From the NCBI GenBank assembly GCA_964625865.1, contig CAZVEV010000144.1:1-14689 (forward strand): DNA of 14,689 nucleotides, written 5' to 3'. Both the position numbers and the translations under genes were made by a program. The notes under the pieces are model-generated. The model saw only the letters and a list, made by a program, of their open reading frames with translations, was not told where the DNA came from and searched no databases. Source of the stretch: CAZVEV01 sp964625865 (GTDB lineage: Bacteria > Planctomycetota > Phycisphaerae > SM23-33). Below are positions 1 through 6,784 of this stretch, piece after piece (positions within the stretch are counted from its first letter, which is position 1; the number at the start of each line of letters is the position of its first letter).

Positions 1-51
1 GCGCCCGCCCCCCCCCCCCCCCCCCCCGCGCCCCCCCCCCCCCCCCCCCCC
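1..51. repeat. Poly-C low-complexity tract at window edge
   Basis: The first 51 bases are nearly all C, in runs at 8-27 and 31-51, broken only by a few G. Ordinary sequence starts abruptly at 52. The position at the very edge and the lack of any coding frame suggest a contig-end artefact, such as no-signal poly-G reads seen on the opposite strand. A genuine homopolymer tract cannot be excluded. Confidence 0.85.
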
Positions 52-305
52 ACAAGAAGGCCGGGGTGAGCAATCCCCCCTGCCTGCCCGATCAATTGCC
101 CCACTGTCATTCATGCAATCGCCCTTTCGCATCTCATCTTGACAGAGAAGACCGACATCACGCACCTCTGATTACAGGTGTAGACGGATTGGGTAGGTGC
201 ACGTTTACACACATAGACAGGATGTTCGGCAGAACGAACACCCGTGACAGCAGACATGATCGAGCGTCGGTTTGCTGACGTTTGACCGAGAAAGGAAAGC
301 GAACC
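52..305. other. Upstream region of the sulfatase/ASST operon, no gene supported
   Basis: I find no convincing gene here. Short open frames exist on both strands, but they have no recognisable domain and no good ribosome binding site. The stretch should hold the operon promoter and 5' leader. A TTGACA hexamer lies at 139-144, but nothing resembling a -10 box follows at 16-18 bases. An inverted repeat (GTTCG at 224-228, CGAAC at 235-239) and a hairpin at 265-280 lie between it and gene 1. Confidence 0.5.
265..280 (+). promoter_or_regulatory. Possible 5'-leader hairpin upstream of gene 1
   Basis: CGTCGG (265-270) and CTGACG (275-280) can pair over a TTTG loop, giving a six-base-pair stem with one G-T wobble, followed by TTT. 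It ends 25 bases before the ATG at 306. It could be a leader structure or the remains of a terminator for an upstream gene. The stem is short and may be chance. Confidence 0.2.
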
Positions 306-3296
306 ATGAGGTACCACAGGCTTCAGATCTTGGTGGTTGCGGAGTTGCTTGCGGCGTTGGTCACCATCGGTGCCAATGCCCAGGAACGCGAAGATCGGCG
401 CCCTGGCCGGGCCGACAATGACCGTGGCGGGCCGCGGGGGGATCGGCGCGAGGCCCCTGACCGCCGACCAGGCCGGCGAGGGCGGTCGAGGAATCCTCTC
501 ATTCTCGCCCTCGACTCCGATGGCGATGGTGACCTGTCGCCTGGCGAGATCCGCGGTGCGTCGGTCGTTCTCAGGCGGCTGGACAAGAACGGTGACGGAA
601 TGCTGACTCGCGATGAGTTGCGCCCCGCCCAGGACAGGCCTGAAGCTCGACCCGATAGGCCGTCAGCAGATGACCGACGCCCCGAAGTGTCTCCGCGCGG
701 TGACCAACCAGTCCTCAAGTCGCCTTTGGCCGGCTTCGTTCGGATACCCGGTGGGACGTTTGAGATGGGAGACCATCATCGCATGGGCGGCGGGGAACAC
801 CGTAGCGACGAGTTGCCGATTCACACCGTTCGCGTCAACGGGTTCGACATGTCGGCCACAGAGATAACGAACCGGCAATACTGCGAGTTTCTCAACTCCG
901 CCGTGGCAAAGAACCTCGTTACCGTCAGTCGTGGCGGCGTCTACGGCATCGGCCGAAGAAGCCCGTACTGTGATACCAGCCAATCCGACCGGTCCAGCCG
1001 GATTCTATGGAAGGACGGGAGGTTCGCCGTAGCCGCGGGCAAGGGCGATCACCCGGTGGTGTGCGTTCGTTGGCGCGGGGCCGCGGCGTACTGCAACTGG
1101 CTGAGTTTGCAGAAGGGCTACCAGGCCTGCTATGACCGGACAACCTGGAAGTGCGACCTGTCCAAGAGGGGCTTCAGGCTTCCGACCGAGGCCGAGTGGG
1201 AGTACGCCGCCCGCGGGCCTGGCCACGGCCAGTACCGCTTGTTCCCCTGGGGAAACGAAGCCGACCGGGCCAAGGCCAACTGGCCCCGATCCGGTGACCC
1301 GTACGAAGCGGGGCCCTACCCATGGACGACACCGGTCGGGTTCTACAACGGCAAACTGCATCGCAAGGCCGACTTCGGCTGGCCCGGTCGCCAGGAGACC
1401 TATCAGAGCTCGAATGGGGCCAACGGGTATGGCCTGTACGATATTGCGGGCAACGTGTGGGAGTGGTGCAACGACTGGTACAACCGCGAGTATTATCGCT
1501 CCAGCCCGAAGGACAACCCCCCGGGCCCGGTCTTGCCCAGCCGGGCGCCGGACGGCAGGACCTATCACGTGCTTCGCGGGGGCAACTGGTACAACGGCGA
1601 GAACGGGCATTCCCGCGTGGCCAACCGCAATCTGGCTTACTTCCGTGGGCCGGACGATCCGGACCACAGTTGGTATCACATCGGCTTTCGCCCCGTGCTG
1701 GCCGCGGCCCCGCCGGCCGGCGGCACGACCAACACCGCACCTGCACCCACGGCGACAGCAAAGACCATCGGGCTGGTGAAGAACGGTCCGAGATCATTCA
1801 AAGGCTACACGCTGTTTGCTCCCAAGCACTACACAGCCACGTACCTGATAGACAATGATGGTTGCGTGGTCAACTCGTGGACGAAGAGCAGGTACGAGCC
1901 CGGCCAGAGCGTCTACCTGCTGCCTAATGGGAACCTGCTGCGATGCTGCTTCACGAAGAGTCGCGTTTCCACCGGTGGTGGCGAAGGCGGACGAATCGAG
2001 GAGTACAACTGGCAAGGGGATCTCGTGTGGGAGTTCGACTACCGCACGGAGCGTTACGCCCAGCACCACGATATCCAGCCGCTGCCGAACGGGAACATCC
2101 TCATGCTGGCCGTCGAAAGGAAATCTCTCGAAGAGTGTCTGGCCGCCGGGTTCCGGGATCGAGACCTGCGGGACGGGTACCTCCTGCCCGACTACGTCGT
2201 CGAGATCAAGAGGGAAGGCCGCACCGGCGGCAAGGTCGTGTGGGAGTGGCACGTCTGGGACCATCTTGTCCAGGACGAGGACCGGACCAAGGCCAATTAC
2301 GGCGACCCGGCAAAGCACCCCGAGCGGATCGACACCCAGTGCAACGGGCGCGGCGCAAGGTCGTTCTGGAACCACATGAACTCAATTGCCTACAACCCGA
2401 AGCTCGACCAGATCATCCTGTCGGTGCGCGGGTCCAGCGAGATCTGGGTGATCGATCACAGCACGACGACAAGAGAGGCGGCCGGGCACACGGGCGGGAA
2501 GTACGGCAAGGGTGGCGACCTGCTTTATCGCTGGGGCAATCCGGCAGCATACGGGGCAGGCACGACGCGAGACCAGAGGCTGTTCCAGCAACACGACGCA
2601 CAGTGGATTGCCCCAGGCTGTCCGGGGGCAGGGAACATCCTGCTGTTCAACAACGGCCTGAGCCGTTCGCCGGACGGGTCGGGTCGACGGATCGATCGTC
2701 GCAGCAGAGGCGGCGGTTCAGAGATCGGGTATTCCTCGGTGGACGAGATCGTCCCACCGGCAGACGCCGCCGGTAGGTACACATTGACCGTGGGGCGGGC
2801 GTACGGGCCCGGCAAGCTAGCCTGGACCTACGAAGCCAAGGATCGTGGGAGCTTCTATGCCGAGGCGATCAGCGGCGCCCAACGCCTGCCCAACGGCAAC
2901 ACGCTGATCTGCGACGGGACGCACGGCGTGCTGTTCGAGGTAACCCCGACGGGCCAGACGGTGTGGAAGTACGTCTGCCCCGTCGACCGCAGCGGTCCGA
3001 TGCCTCAGGGCCAGAAGCCCGGTCTGGACCACCGCGGCCACAACTGGAACGCGGTCTTCAAGGTCCACCGCTACGGAGGCGACTATCCCGGCTTGGCTGG
3101 GCGGGACTTGACGCCGGGCGAGGTCATCGAACTCCCCGTTGGCACACAGCGCGAGATCCGCGGGGACGACCGTCGCCCGCCGGGCGGCGGAGGGCGCGGT
3201 CGAGGCGGTGGGCGCGGTGGCGACCGACGCAGGCGCGACGGTGATCGTGAGAACAGTCGCGATAATCGTGGTCGAGGCGGCGACAGGCCTGAATGA
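306..3296 (+). CDS. Secreted EF-hand / SUMF1 (FGE-like) / arylsulfotransferase-type fusion protein
   Basis: The product has 996 residues. An ATG at 306 preceded by GAGAAAGGAAAG is preferred to an in-frame TTG at 282. Residues 1-25 form a signal peptide with likely cleavage ANA/Q. An Arg/Gly/Asp-rich stretch (about 27-63) precedes two EF-hand loops (D70-D72-D74-D76-E81 and D93-N95-D97-M99-E104). A SUMF1 domain spans about 144-465, with IPGGTFEMG, RLPTEAEWEYAARG, GNVWEW and RGGNW. From about 485 to 945 comes an ASST-type propeller with repeated LPNGN strands. Candidate active-site residues are H587/H588, H690-x-N692, R708 and H763; the H-x-N to Arg spacing of 18 equals that of E. coli AssT (H356, N358, R374) as I recall it. 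The tail from 952 is Arg/Gly-rich. The two FGE catalytic cysteines are replaced (N430, H435), so formylglycine generation is unlikely. Sulfotransferase activity is inferred from the fold. First gene of a four-gene operon. Confidence 0.85.
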   Translation: MRYHRLQILVVAELLAALVTIGANAQEREDRRPGRADNDRGGPRGDRREAPDRRPGRRGRSRNPLILALDSDGDGDLSPGEIRGASVVLRRLDKNGDGMLTRDELRPAQDRPEARPDRPSADDRRPEVSPRGDQPVLKSPLAGFVRIPGGTFEMGDHHRMGGGEHRSDELPIHTVRVNGFDMSATEITNRQYCEFLNSAVAKNLVTVSRGGVYGIGRRSPYCDTSQSDRSSRILWKDGRFAVAAGKGDHPVVCVRWRGAAAYCNWLSLQKGYQACYDRTTWKCDLSKRGFRLPTEAEWEYAARGPGHGQYRLFPWGNEADRAKANWPRSGDPYEAGPYPWTTPVGFYNGKLHRKADFGWPGRQETYQSSNGANGYGLYDIAGNVWEWCNDWYNREYYRSSPKDNPPGPVLPSRAPDGRTYHVLRGGNWYNGENGHSRVANRNLAYFRGPDDPDHSWYHIGFRPVLAAAPPAGGTTNTAPAPTATAKTIGLVKNGPRSFKGYTLFAPKHYTATYLIDNDGCVVNSWTKSRYEPGQSVYLLPNGNLLRCCFTKSRVSTGGGEGGRIEEYNWQGDLVWEFDYRTERYAQHHDIQPLPNGNILMLAVERKSLEECLAAGFRDRDLRDGYLLPDYVVEIKREGRTGGKVVWEWHVWDHLVQDEDRTKANYGDPAKHPERIDTQCNGRGARSFWNHMNSIAYNPKLDQIILSVRGSSEIWVIDHSTTTREAAGHTGGKYGKGGDLLYRWGNPAAYGAGTTRDQRLFQQHDAQWIAPGCPGAGNILLFNNGLSRSPDGSGRRIDRRSRGGGSEIGYSSVDEIVPPADAAGRYTLTVGRAYGPGKLAWTYEAKDRGSFYAEAISGAQRLPNGNTLICDGTHGVLFEVTPTGQTVWKYVCPVDRSGPMPQGQKPGLDHRGHNWNAVFKVHRYGGDYPGLAGRDLTPGEVIELPVGTQREIRGDDRRPPGGGGRGRGGGRGGDRRRRDGDRENSRDNRGRGGDRPE
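384..493 (+). repeat. Arg/Gly/Asp-coding tract 1 (N-terminus of gene 1)
   Basis: G-rich, Arg/Gly/Asp/Pro-coding low-complexity sequence lies between the signal peptide and the EF-hand pair of gene 1. It ends in GRRGRSRNP directly before the first EF-hand, closely matching GRRGKPRHP at the equivalent place in gene 2. Confidence 0.7.
3159..3293 (+). repeat. Arg/Gly/Asp-coding tract 2 (C-terminus of gene 1)
   Basis: The last 45 codons of gene 1 encode almost only Arg, Gly, Asp, Pro, Asn and Glu, for example GGGGRGRGGGRGGDRRRR. The tract follows the ASST-type domain and is probably disordered and strongly charged. The DNA contains GGTCGAGGCGG, which recurs with one change in the antisense tract inside the kinase gene. 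Confidence 0.75.
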
Positions 3297-3332
3297 GTGC
3301 ATGACTGATACCAAGAACCAGGGAGCAGGACG

Positions 3333-5273
3333 ATGAAGAACACAGTAATGATCCTCGCAATGGGCGCATGCCTGACTGCTGTGGCGAGGCATACGAAAGC
3401 CTACGAGGCGCTCCGCGGGCCGACCGAAATGCGGTATTGGGACAGAGACAAGGCGTACAACGGGTACACGCTGTTCTCGGCCCGGGGCGTGTCGTATCTG
3501 ATCGACATGAACGGCTCGGTCGTGCAAACGTGGAAGATCGGCACGACGCCGCGACTGCTGGACAATGGGAACCTGCTCGACGCGTCGAGAGATGACCCGA
3601 GTGGGTTCCAGGGCTTCAAGGAACTTGACTGGAACGGGAAGGTCGCCTGGCAGTACACCGAGAAACGGGCGGGCTACTTCCCGCACCACGACTGGGTCCG
3701 TATCTACAATAAGAAGCTCAAGGCCTACACAACGCTGTATATCGCCAACCGGTCGTTGACCCACGACCAGGCCATTGCCGCCGGTTGCGACCCGCGAAAC
3801 GGGCCGTACCGCGGCGCACAGATGGATGCGATCATCGAGATCGACATGGCGGGGAACGTCGTGTGGGAGTGGTGGTTCTTCGACCACGTGGTTCAGGACA
3901 TCGACGCCACCAAGACCAACTATGTCGGCACGGGGAAGACCATTGCTGACTACCCCGGACGGATAAACCTGAATCTGCCCGGCCGGCCCGTCAAACGCGA
4001 CTGGTTGCACTGCAACTCGCTGGACTACAACGCCGAACTTGGCCAGATCGTGATCAACTCCGTGCAGGGCGAGTTCTACGTGATCGATCACGACAAGACA
4101 TTCGTTCCCGGCGACCCAAAGCGGAGCATCGCCCTGGCGGCCTCGCCGGCGGGCGACTTCCTGTACCGCTTCGGCGACCCGGCGCGCTATGCCCAAGGCG
4201 ACCGGCCGTCGATCCGTGCCGACTGGACACAGGCCACCACCGGCCACAAGCAGATCGGCGGCAGCCATGACATCCAGTGGATTCGGCCTGGCCTGCCTGG
4301 GGCGGGCAACTTCCTGATCTTCAACAACGGCCAGTACCTCTTCGAGCGGACTGCACAATCGTACATCTTCGAGGTCAACGGGTTCGTCGACTCTCGCGGC
4401 AGGGACACCGGGCAGTACGTCAATCCGCCGGACGCGGGATACACGCGATGGCACGCGGAGAACCGCGATACACATAAGCACACGAAGCTGAAGTCCAACC
4501 AGATCGTCTGGATGTACTACTCCAAAAGCAACCAGGGTTTCTTCAGCCACATCGGCTCGGGCGCCCAGCGCCTGCCCAACGGCAACACGCTGATCTGCGC
4601 GATGACCGAGGGGCACATCTTCGAGGTGACGGCAGGAGGCGAGGTGGTGTGGGAGTACATCAATCCGGTGACAACGGCAGGCACTTTGAAGGTCATTTCA
4701 GACGCTTACCCTATGAGCAACGCGGTATTCCGGGCATATCGCTACGGTCCGGACCATCCGGCCCTGAAGGGCCGAGACCTGACGCCTCTGGGCACCATCA
4801 CGGACAAGTTCCCCCGCGAGGCCGACCAGCGAGGCGGCCGTGGGCAAAGGCCCTCACCCGGCGGCGGACGAGGCCGTGACAGCGGGCGTGATGGGCGCGA
4901 CGATCGCGATAGCGGCGCACCGAGAGGCGATGACCAGCGCGACGCACGAGGCGGGCCAAACGATCGCGGCGGACAGCGGGGACGGCGAGGCAAACCAAGG
5001 CATCCGGTACACGCCGCGCTGGACGCCAATGGAGACGGCGAGATATCATCGGCCGAGATCACCAACGCCGCTGCGGTATTGAAGAAACTCGACGCCAACG
5101 GCGATGGTTGGATACGCCGCGAAGAGATGCGTCCACCCGGCGGCGGGCGGGGTGGACAAGGACGAGTCGGAGGCGACAGACGCCGTCCAGGCGGCGAGCG
5201 AGACCGACCGGACAACAGACGAGGCGAGGATGACAGCGGCCGTGACGAGAGGCCGAGGAGAGATGACCGGTGA
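3333..5273 (+). CDS. Secreted arylsulfotransferase-type (ASST) propeller with C-terminal EF-hand pair
   Basis: The product has 646 residues, with GGGAGCAGGA upstream of the ATG, 36 bases after gene 1. The N-terminus (about 1-23, hydrophobic core VMILAMGACLTAV) is a signal peptide. The ASST-type propeller covers about 24-490 and is paralogous to the last part of gene 1: HHDW at 118-121, H226-x-N228-S, GSHDIQWI with H312, and a closing GRDLTP. Where the ASST arginine should follow H226 by 18 residues, the sequence has Val244-Gln245, so a substrate-binding residue appears lost. Two Arg/Gly/Asp-rich stretches (about 495-558 and 600-646) flank an EF-hand pair (D564-N566-D568-E570-E575 and D587-N589-D591-W593-E598). 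In known ASSTs sulfate passes from an aryl donor through a sulfohistidine, without PAPS. Here that chemistry is inferred; the family also includes proteins of unknown function. The stop overlaps the next gene by 4 bases. Confidence 0.8.
   Translation: MKNTVMILAMGACLTAVARHTKAYEALRGPTEMRYWDRDKAYNGYTLFSARGVSYLIDMNGSVVQTWKIGTTPRLLDNGNLLDASRDDPSGFQGFKELDWNGKVAWQYTEKRAGYFPHHDWVRIYNKKLKAYTTLYIANRSLTHDQAIAAGCDPRNGPYRGAQMDAIIEIDMAGNVVWEWWFFDHVVQDIDATKTNYVGTGKTIADYPGRINLNLPGRPVKRDWLHCNSLDYNAELGQIVINSVQGEFYVIDHDKTFVPGDPKRSIALAASPAGDFLYRFGDPARYAQGDRPSIRADWTQATTGHKQIGGSHDIQWIRPGLPGAGNFLIFNNGQYLFERTAQSYIFEVNGFVDSRGRDTGQYVNPPDAGYTRWHAENRDTHKHTKLKSNQIVWMYYSKSNQGFFSHIGSGAQRLPNGNTLICAMTEGHIFEVTAGGEVVWEYINPVTTAGTLKVISDAYPMSNAVFRAYRYGPDHPALKGRDLTPLGTITDKFPREADQRGGRGQRPSPGGGRGRDSGRDGRDDRDSGAPRGDDQRDARGGPNDRGGQRGRRGKPRHPVHAALDANGDGEISSAEITNAAAVLKKLDANGDGWIRREEMRPPGGGRGGQGRVGGDRRRPGGERDRPDNRRGEDDSGRDERPRRDDR
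4815..5006 (+). repeat. Arg/Gly/Asp-coding tract 3 (gene 2, before EF-hands)
   Basis: About 64 codons of Arg/Gly/Asp/Gln/Pro-rich low complexity link the ASST-type propeller to the EF-hand pair in gene 2. Patterns such as GRGRDSGRDGRDDRDSG point to repeat expansion. It is likely an extended charged linker. Confidence 0.75.
5130..5270 (+). repeat. Arg/Gly/Asp-coding tract 4 (C-terminus of gene 2)
   Basis: The last 47 codons of gene 2, after the second EF-hand, are again Arg/Gly/Asp/Pro-rich (GGGRGGQGRVGGDRRRPGG). It resembles the tail of gene 1. The ribosome binding site of gene 3 (GAGGAG, 5255-5260) lies inside it, so part of the tract also serves translation of the next gene. Confidence 0.75.
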
Positions 5274-6784
5274 CGGCCGAGCGAAGAACTGCATCACGTG
5301 ACCCCGCTTCCGCCGCGGGACTCGATCGCAGGAGCTTCCTTGCCCTGGTAGGCCTGGGTGCTGCCGGCGCCATGGCTCATCGATGTCCGGCCGTTGATAC
5401 CAAGGCGATGCCGAAGAAGCCGAACGTCGTCTTCATGCTCTCAGACGACCAGAACTGGAACGGCCTTTCAGTGCGGATGCATCCGGAGATGCCCGACTCG
5501 ATGAGCAGCACCTGCCTCACGCCGAACATCGCGAAACTCGCCGCGGCGGGTATGCGCTTCTCTGCGGCATATGCCCCTTCGCCGGTCTGCTCACCGACGC
5601 GGTACAGCCTGCTGACGGGCAAGTCGACGGCGCGTCACGGGATGACCAAGGCTGCGGGCGTCGTCCGGTCTCATCCGGGCTATGAGATGCTCCCGCCGCA
5701 GATCCCCAGGCGAATCGCTGCCGACGAGGTCACCACGGCAATGCTGTTGAAGCGGGCCGGCTATGCGACGGCGCACTACGGGAAGTGGCACCTCTTAGGC
5801 GGTGGGCCGGGTCGGTTCGGCTTCGACGAGCACGACGGTGAGACCGGCAACCAGGATGCGGCGCCCTTCAGAGATCCCAACCCGGTGGACATCTTCGGCA
5901 TGGGTAGGCGAGCTTGTGCGTTCATGGCCAGGAACGTCAAGGCTGTCAAGCCATTCTACGTGCACCTGTCCTACCACGCGCTGCACTACCCTGAAAACGC
6001 GAGGAAGGCCACGCTGGATGCCTGTGCCAAACGCCTCAAGGGGCGCCCGCAGCGCAACGTCCAGACCGCTGCGATCACCGAAGATCTCGACGCCGGCGTC
6101 GGAATGGTCCTTGACGAGATCGACCGCCTGGGTATCGCTGACAACACGGTTGTGATCTACACGGCGGACAACGGCGGAGGCGGGCGCAGCGGCCGGCCCC
6201 TGACCGGCGGCAAGGGAACGCTGTGGGAGGGTGGCATCCGCGTGCCGCTCATCGTCCGCGGTCCCCGCGTCCGGGCCGGCGCGTTCTGCCATGTTCGCGT
6301 CAGCGGCTGCGACCTGCTGCCCACGCTGTGCGACCTTGCGGGCCTGGCCGGCCCCCTGCCCAAAGGCGTCGACGGCGGGAGCATCGTCCCCTTGCTGACC
6401 GGCGGCGGCAAAGGCACGGTCAAGCGGCCGCGCGAGGAGATGGTCTTCCACTTCCCGCACTACCAGAAAGGCGACATCGGGCCGCATTCGGTGATCTTCC
6501 TGGGCAGATACAAACTGCTCAAACTCCATGAGACCGGCCAGGTGCGGCTGTTTGATATTGCCAGGGACATCTCCGAACGACGCGACCTGTCGAGTGACCT
6601 GCCCGAGAAGGCCGCCGAACTCGACCGGAGACTTGGCGAGTATCTCAAGACCGTTGGCGCCCGCATGGCTCGGGGCAACCCGGACCACGACCCGAGCCAG
6701 AAACCTCCGACGGAACAGAGGCCTCGGCACAACGGGAAGCGAGACAAGAGCGGCAGACGAGGCGGGAAAGGAGGCAGGCGGTGA
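5270..6784 (+). CDS. Tat-exported type I sulfatase, Cys-type
   Basis: The product has 504 residues. The GTG start overlaps the stop of gene 2 (GTGA) and has GAGGAG nine bases upstream, suggesting translational coupling. DRRSFLALVGLG near residue 20 is a twin-arginine signal, so the folded enzyme is exported. The sulfatase fold carries all the usual residues: metal-binding D59/D60, the C107-S-P-T-R signature with LLTGK, K172-W-H174, a later H in YHALHYP, D300-N301 in TADNGG, and K315 in GGKGTLWEGG. C107 must be oxidised to formylglycine before the enzyme can hydrolyse sulfate esters with Ca2+. The length is normal for S1-family enzymes. The C-terminus ends in a basic Lys/Arg/Gly tail. The substrate cannot be read from sequence; a sulfated polysaccharide or aryl sulfate is plausible. 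Of the two sulfatases here, this one looks fully competent. Confidence 0.93.
   Translation: MTAERRTASRDPASAAGLDRRSFLALVGLGAAGAMAHRCPAVDTKAMPKKPNVVFMLSDDQNWNGLSVRMHPEMPDSMSSTCLTPNIAKLAAAGMRFSAAYAPSPVCSPTRYSLLTGKSTARHGMTKAAGVVRSHPGYEMLPPQIPRRIAADEVTTAMLLKRAGYATAHYGKWHLLGGGPGRFGFDEHDGETGNQDAAPFRDPNPVDIFGMGRRACAFMARNVKAVKPFYVHLSYHALHYPENARKATLDACAKRLKGRPQRNVQTAAITEDLDAGVGMVLDEIDRLGIADNTVVIYTADNGGGGRSGRPLTGGKGTLWEGGIRVPLIVRGPRVRAGAFCHVRVSGCDLLPTLCDLAGLAGPLPKGVDGGSIVPLLTGGGKGTVKRPREEMVFHFPHYQKGDIGPHSVIFLGRYKLLKLHETGQVRLFDIARDISERRDLSSDLPEKAAELDRRLGEYLKTVGARMARGNPDHDPSQKPPTEQRPRHNGKRDKSGRRGGKGGRR
6719..6781 (+). repeat. Arg/Lys/Gly-coding tract 5 (C-terminus of gene 3)
   Basis: The last 21 codons of sulfatase gene 3 are basic and Gly-rich (GRRGGKGGRR at the end). 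This is the shortest and most Lys-rich of the tracts. It contains the AAGGAGG ribosome binding site (6768-6774) for gene 4, which partly explains its composition. Confidence 0.5.

Noticed and set aside
139..144. TTGACA as a -35 box of the operon promoter
   Set aside because: No -10-like hexamer follows at 16-18 bases, so the match alone does not support a promoter.
224..235. GTTC-GGCA-GAAC as an SOS (LexA-type) box
   Set aside because: The arms are in the opposite order from the GAAC-N4-GTTC pattern of that box, and no DNA-repair gene is near.
282..305. TTG at 282 as start of gene 1
   Set aside because: The ATG at 306 has a GAGAAAGGAAAG site just upstream and gives a standard signal peptide; the extra eight residues would precede it without purpose.
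66..317. Short frames on both strands before gene 1 (66-278 + and 317-111 -)
   Set aside because: No domain, no good ribosome site, and the minus-strand frame overlaps the start of gene 1.
735..1700. Calling the SUMF1 domain an active formylglycine-generating enzyme for the neighbouring sulfatases
   Set aside because: The two catalytic cysteines are absent (N430, H435), so context alone is not enough.
2817..4616. Open frame of 599 codons on the - strand across the end of gene 1 and much of gene 2
   Set aside because: It lies wholly antisense to two genes with clear domains, shows no recognisable domain itself, and is the kind of long shadow frame that GC-rich codon bias produces.
5795..6730. 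Open frame of 311 codons on the - strand opposite gene 3
   Set aside because: Antisense shadow of a well-supported sulfatase gene, without a domain or ribosome binding site.
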